Assembly: GCA_004764695.1 (NCBI GenBank)
Contig: SMSO01000014.1
Span: 2,369,148-2,433,147, forward strand
Reading direction: 5' to 3'
Source: Schizochytrium sp. TIO01
Taxonomy: Eukaryota > Sar > Bigyra > Thraustochytrida > Thraustochytriidae
DNA length: 64,000 nucleotides
The position numbers were made by a program, and so were the translations under genes. How positions within the stretch are numbered: position 1 is the stretch's first letter; each line of letters opens with the position of its first letter. Below the pieces are notes generated by a model. That model did not search any database and was not told the DNA's origin. It worked only from the letters and a program-made list of their open reading frames with translations. Below, one piece after another: positions 59,665-64,000 of this stretch.

Positions 59665-61026
59665 TTAGATCCTTTTAGATTTCTTTGTGCTATTCTTCTT
59701 AGCGCTTTGGACCTTGAATTTGACTACGCTGTCTTCAATTTCGAGATTCGATGAGTGCTGCAAAAAGTTTTTCAAACTGCTGTTAAATCCAAGTTTTTTA
59801 AAGCTCTTCTTGTATCTGTCGAGAAATCGTGAACCTAGTTCAGCAATACTCATTTCCATGCCGGGACTATCCTTCACGAGCTCTTCAAACGCACTAACGA
59901 CTTCAGTTTTCGTCACCTCACCACTACTAGCCAGCTTCTCGACAGACAAAGGAGTGTTCACTGCAGTCTCAGAAGTTTTGACCTTTTTCGCTGAAATCGG
60001 GACAACTTGCTTCTCAATTGAGTCATCTTCGCGTCTTCCCCGCTTCATCTTTTGCACTAAAACGTTCGTTTCTTCAAGCGAAGCCTGATTATTACACAAA
60101 TTAGCTCAAACGTCAGTATTTTGGAACTTCGTGAAACCTCAAGACACTATCAAACTCACGGATTCCTTCTTCTCACTTAAGGCGCTCTTAGGGCGTGCTA
60201 CAAGGGTGTTGACTTGCACCAGGGTGTGAGGTGCTTGCCCATTTTCTCCCTTGTCTTCGGCATCCACCATCCCCATCTCGTTGTCTTCGTCCTCGTCCTC
60301 GTCGTCATCTTCGTCTTCGTCGTCATCTTCGTCGTCGTCGTCGTCGTCGTCGTCTTCGTCGTCATCTTCGTCTTCGTCGTCGTCTTCGTTGTCTCCGTCT
60401 TCATCTTCGTCTTCCTCATCATTATAATCTTCATCTTCATCGTCATCGTCATCATCGTCTCCTGGCGCGTCAAAAAGCTGGCTGGACATGAAGCCTTGGT
60501 AAAGACTTGGCTGCATATTTTCTTGCTCTGGGTTCATGTCTTCGTCTGCATCGAGAACGAGGCGACCAACAAGATGTATAGATGTGGACGCAGGTGCAAC
60601 GACTGAGAAAGTAAATTCAGTTTGGCTAATGGGAAGGTCAAGAGCAACATTTTCGCTGTAGTACGGAACTAAACTACAAATTGTCATCTTCGTTGTAGAT
60701 AAATCTGAGTTTTTATCCTTGTTCTTTTGAGAAAAGTCTAGTTTTAGCGTGGCTCTATCCTTTGGTGATCCGATATTTTCGCCAAGACATGCTGCAGTAA
60801 TGAGCAGCACATCACCTTCTTCTAGACGTACAGTCTGTGGGTGCCCTGGTTTGATCTCCAAACCTTTGAAAGTTATAATTATACAGAGTTAGTATCGTGA
60901 ATTTGGAGTGATTACACACAATTAAAGAGCTCTACACAAAACCAAGAGATGGTTGGGATACAGAGCTCGAGATTATTCCTCACTGCGTACTCACAGCAAG
61001 CCAAACTTGTAGTTCTTGCCGATCAT
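59665..61026 (-). CDS. nucleoplasmin-like + acidic tract + LOTUS-like domain protein (spliced)
   Basis: Exon 2, complement(60160..60863), encodes a nucleoplasmin-like (HD2/FKBP39-type) beta domain. LEIKPGHPQTVRLEEGDVLL matches the start 'WGleVkpGkpv', and CSLVPYYSENVALDLPI, FTFSVVAP and IHLVGRLVLD match later strands. A run of about 55 mostly Asp/Glu residues follows. A 75-base intron (TCC|GTGAGT ... AATCAG|, complement 60085..60159) joins in phase 0 to exon 3, complement(59665..60084). Exon 3 has a basic stretch, then about 70 residues resembling an OST-HTH/LOTUS winged helix (SIAELGSRFLDRYKKS, KKLGFNSSLKNFL), and a Lys-rich end. The first exon is probably near 61026 (MIGKNYKFG); its donor is unclear, and a GC donor would keep the frame. 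Nucleoplasmin-like proteins are histone chaperones and LOTUS domains bind RNA or helicases, so a nuclear or nucleolar role is inferred. Confidence 0.82.
60285..60470. repeat. CGTCGT/CTTCGT-rich trinucleotide tract (acidic codons)
   Basis: GTC/TTC triplets on the plus strand are GAC/GAA Asp and Glu codons on the minus strand. The tract encodes the acidic run of the nucleoplasmin-like protein and gives false open frames (poly-Val and poly-Arg) on the plus strand. Confidence 0.9.
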
Positions 61027-62611
61027 AAAGATCCTGCCTGATATTCGCCGTCTTCACGGGATCTCTCGTACGTGGCCCTTTTGCAATCAAATCACTTACC
61101 AAACGGTCTGTCAGGGACAGGGGCGACAACGTGCGATGACATATTGCTGCGTGCGTTCAGCATTGCAAGCCTTCACTTGGCAATTTGCTTCTAACGTTGA
61201 TGATGTTCGCGCTGACAGGGCTCAACTCAAAAGAATGCTCTGAGAGATCGTTGCAGCTTTCGGACGGCGACCTTCCAGCGTTGGTCGCCCTCTGGGGATA
61301 TAGATTAGCACGTGTGCGAATAAAGAACAGCAAGTGGTTTTAGAGCTGTTCCGCCAACGAGGCACTGTGGTCTGTTTTGATAGCTTTGATTGATTCTCTA
61401 AACCTTGAGCCCAAGTGATGAAACTACTACTATCCCAACTGGCTGCGACTTTGGTCTTTTGCTGTAGAATCTATTTACCTAAGAATGATGCCTAGTCTTA
61501 TTATTTACTTGTACATAGATGATCCTTTGTTAGTAGTTAGTTATTCAGATGTAGATCTACCTATTTTTTTAAATTAATTAAAAAAGTTTTAGTTATTTAA
61601 AGAGTTTTTTCTTAATAAAAAATATGAAGAACTTCAAAGTTGGGTTTTAAAAAAGTCAGATATAGTGGGTTAGTAATATCTACTAATGGTAATGCCTATT
61701 CTCACTCGTCAGAGGTAACTCCATTCCAACCGGTTAAAAACTCAAGCTAAAACAATCACCCTTCACGCGTACCGCATAGTAGCGGGACGCGTTTGTTCAA
61801 CCTTTAACCTCCCTACTATGTATTTGGATAATGTAATCAATCCTCTTATTTATTTTGAGTCATCATTGAAACATTAATTTAAAATTCCTGAGAGAATTAG
61901 AAAATCCTTATCAAATACATAATGTATTTGATAGCACTGCTTTTGATAATATAATTACTATCTAAAGGAAGACTACCTCGAATGTACAGCCTTTCAGATA
62001 TTCATTTGTAGCGATTGAATAAAGCTCTATCTATGTTGATTTAGGATACTCTGTTGTGTGCTATAAATAATTTTGATGCTCAAGTTTGTGCATGCCGCGA
62101 AGCCGAAGCATCATGATTGGAATTTAGCTATGAGGCAAGTGAAAGGTAACTAAAGATCTCTCCACTAGGAGTATAGCTTGCTCAGCTTTTTGAGGTTCTA
62201 ATACGGTTCAAGCTAGAAAAACCCGACTCTGAGTTTTGGACTGTCGCGACATACTTTCATCTTGCGGAGATCGAGCTACAAAATTTTCCTAGTTTCTAGG
62301 CGACATAAATGAAATAACTTCGAACTGAAGACACAATAATATGGAGGAGATTCTAACAGAAACATCAGATTTTGCATATCTGCGAAACTTCGATATCGGT
62401 CTTCCTATCGCTAGGAACTTTACATTTTTCACTCACCTATGTATATTATAGACACTTTATGTCTTCCAAGACACTCGTCAATTGTTCCGTTATAATTTTT
62501 GCATGTATGGTGTGCAACCGAGTACAAACTCCGTACACCGAGGGGTGCGGAAGAATATCTGGTTCTTCATTGAGTACGTATTTTACTCGAGAGGAACAAA
62601 CATAGAAAGAA
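61027..62611. other. intergenic, nothing recognised
   Basis: Divergent upstream region of the nucleoplasmin-like and double-SH3 genes. AT-rich from about 61.5 kb. Short frames near 62372-62697 start from non-ATG codons and overlap the SH3 gene in other frames. Confidence 0.6.
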
Positions 62612-63352
62612 ATGCCGTATGCAAAAGCTCTTTATACCTTCCATGCACAGGACTCTGGCCAACTATTTTTGGAACCTGGCGACGAGCTTCTTGTTGACCA
62701 TACTACAAAGCAAGGTTGGGTATTTGGAGAGCATCGAAAAGAGCACGTCTACGGTTCAAGAAAGGGGTATTTCCCGAGGGCTTATGTGGAACTTATTGAA
62801 GATGTGTTGATTAGATCAAAAGGCGTTGAGAATGAAACATTGCGTGGGGATCTAGATAGCCTTAGCCAGCAACATATATCCCCTCCTACCTCATCGAACA
62901 TTAAGCAAGATATTTGTCAAAACAGTCAATTAACTTCGGGCTATCTGCGTGTACTTGAAGACTTTATTGGGACGCATGGGCAAAATAGCTTGACCGTCCG
63001 GAAAGGTGATGCTGTAAAACCATGCCAGGCCGATTGGGAAAATGAAGTATGGGTTTTCTGTACAAATAAGCAAGGCGATACAGGGTACATACCACGCACG
63101 CACATAAGCAGTATATCATACATTTTTTCTGAACTTGAGCGAGCAAGCACGTGTACCAAAAAGCGTTGCGAATCACTGGAATGTTTCGGGATAGCTCGTC
63201 AGGGTTCAAATATTTGTCAAGGGTGTCAAAACTGGAACATGCTTCAGCGTAAAACTCTTCAGAGAGAGGGGGATTCCCCTTCTTCTGGAGATCCAAGCGC
63301 AAAACAAAGTATGTTGCAGCTCTTGACAGCAAAAATCATTATTTTCAACTAA
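62612..63352 (+). CDS. double-SH3 protein with C-terminal cysteine cluster
   Basis: 246 aa from ATG 62612. SH3 domain 1 (residues about 1-60) has the canonical ALYTFHAQDSGQLFLEPGDE ('ALYdy.a...eLsl..GD'), QGWVFGEH and GYFPRAYVELIE. SH3 domain 2 (about 110-165) is divergent but recognisable: LRVLEDFIGTHGQNSLTVRK with GDTGYIPRTHIS. Behind it lies a cysteine group (CTKKRCESLECFG ... NICQGCQNW, about 177-210) that could hold a zinc ion, then a short tail ending in hydrophobic residues. SH3 pairs usually bind proline-rich partners in actin or endocytic adaptors; Grb2-like logic without an SH2 domain. No enzyme motif. It is the second SH3 protein of the window, but the two share no other domain. 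Confidence 0.87.
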   Translation: MPYAKALYTFHAQDSGQLFLEPGDELLVDHTTKQGWVFGEHRKEHVYGSRKGYFPRAYVELIEDVLIRSKGVENETLRGDLDSLSQQHISPPTSSNIKQDICQNSQLTSGYLRVLEDFIGTHGQNSLTVRKGDAVKPCQADWENEVWVFCTNKQGDTGYIPRTHISSISYIFSELERASTCTKKRCESLECFGIARQGSNICQGCQNWNMLQRKTLQREGDSPSSGDPSAKQSMLQLLTAKIIIFN

Positions 63353-64000
63353 GAATCAAAAGAATCATCTTTGAGAGTGAGCTATTCGTATTTTATAGTG
63401 ATTAAAGTGCACGGCGATTGCAGTTTGATAAATAACATTGTGAAGTTGAAATAAACGGAACCCGTGTGCTTCAACAACCAAAGACATCTAAGGCAGATTG
63501 AAAACAGCTTTTGCTTTATAAGATACTTTTGACAAAACTCAAGTTCAAATACATTGGATTTAATAGGCACGCGTAGTAACGAAGTAAGAATGCATTCAAT
63601 GCTTTAAAATAGTCTCAAGAAAGGTTCCAAGCAAGTTGAAGTAAAGCTACTGCGAGAGGAAGTAGCTACTTTAGCTTTAAATAGTCTTTATTTAGTTCTA
63701 GAGTCTATTTTAATTAGAATGAAACTGAGCTACCTAACCTTGTGTACGTTCTACTCTTTTTGAATATGTCATACTCTGCATAGTTAGCTCGCTATGTGTC
63801 TGAGTGGGGAATTTGGGTAAATGCTCTCAGTTCTGCAGGTTTGAGTATGTATTGCAAATAAACTAAAAGCCATCGACGACTCTTAGTAGTAAGTGTGTAA
63901 AATGGGGCTAGTCCTCCGGTTAAATTGTATTTCAGGTCTTTCACATTATTTTCATGTTTGAACTTACCTAGATTTCTATTCTACATTTTAACATTAACTT
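63353..64000. other. 3' flank to window end, nothing recognised
   Basis: AT-rich non-coding DNA following the double-SH3 gene. A 62-codon minus-strand frame at 63382-63570 has no supporting context. Confidence 0.6.

Noticed and set aside
60214-60606. Plus-strand frames rich in Val or Arg
   Set aside because: Antisense of the Asp/Glu tract of the nucleoplasmin-like gene.

Overview
This is nuclear DNA from a unicellular eukaryote. The genes carry kinesin, SET, SH3, PPR-SMR, Zn2Cys6/PAS and nucleoplasmin-like domains. Many are long uninterrupted reading frames set in visibly AT-richer intergenic DNA with frequent microsatellites, and the few introns visible are short GT-AG introns. A fungal-type Zn2Cys6 factor occurs together with a trichohyalin/plectin-like coiled-coil protein of a ciliary kind and a giant armadillo/EF-hand-like protein. 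This combination fits a zoospore-forming stramenopile, such as a thraustochytrid, better than a dikaryotic fungus. That placement is inference; no rRNA or other marker gene is present.

Left arm (1-12.2 kb): AT-rich, with an interrupted (ATT)n tract, small repeats and no long reading frame. Three clusters of short coding-like segments with splice-site-like borders (about 5.0-5.5 kb minus, 5.8-7.05 kb plus, 7.3-8.9 kb minus) suggest multi-exon genes of unknown function. They differ in style from the intronless genes to the right.

Middle (12.2-29 kb): two large unrecognised proteins (1039 aa plus, 923 aa minus, convergent); a 3.5-kb repeat-rich gap; a Zn2Cys6 + PAS-like transcription factor whose start codon cannot be found in frame; a small two-exon candidate facing its 3' end; and a RhoGAP-like + SH3 protein.

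Right half (29-64 kb): a 5.2-kb very AT-rich gap, a coiled-coil protein, a 2234-aa armadillo/EF-hand-like protein, a kinesin-4-like motor, an ABHD13/Bem46-type alpha/beta hydrolase, a PPR-SMR protein with a probable 49-nt intron near its 3' end, a TPH-like coiled-coil protein, a short SET methyltransferase, a tandem DsbA/HCCA-isomerase protein, an intron-containing nucleoplasmin-like + acidic + LOTUS-like protein, and a double-SH3 protein with a cysteine cluster.

Genes are monocistronic, on both strands, with no operon logic. Loose themes are cytoskeleton/cilium (kinesin, TPH-like, armadillo giant, SH3 proteins) and nuclear regulation (Zn2Cys6, nucleoplasmin-like, SET). The most interesting architecture is the nucleoplasmin-like/LOTUS-like protein at 59.7-61.0 kb.
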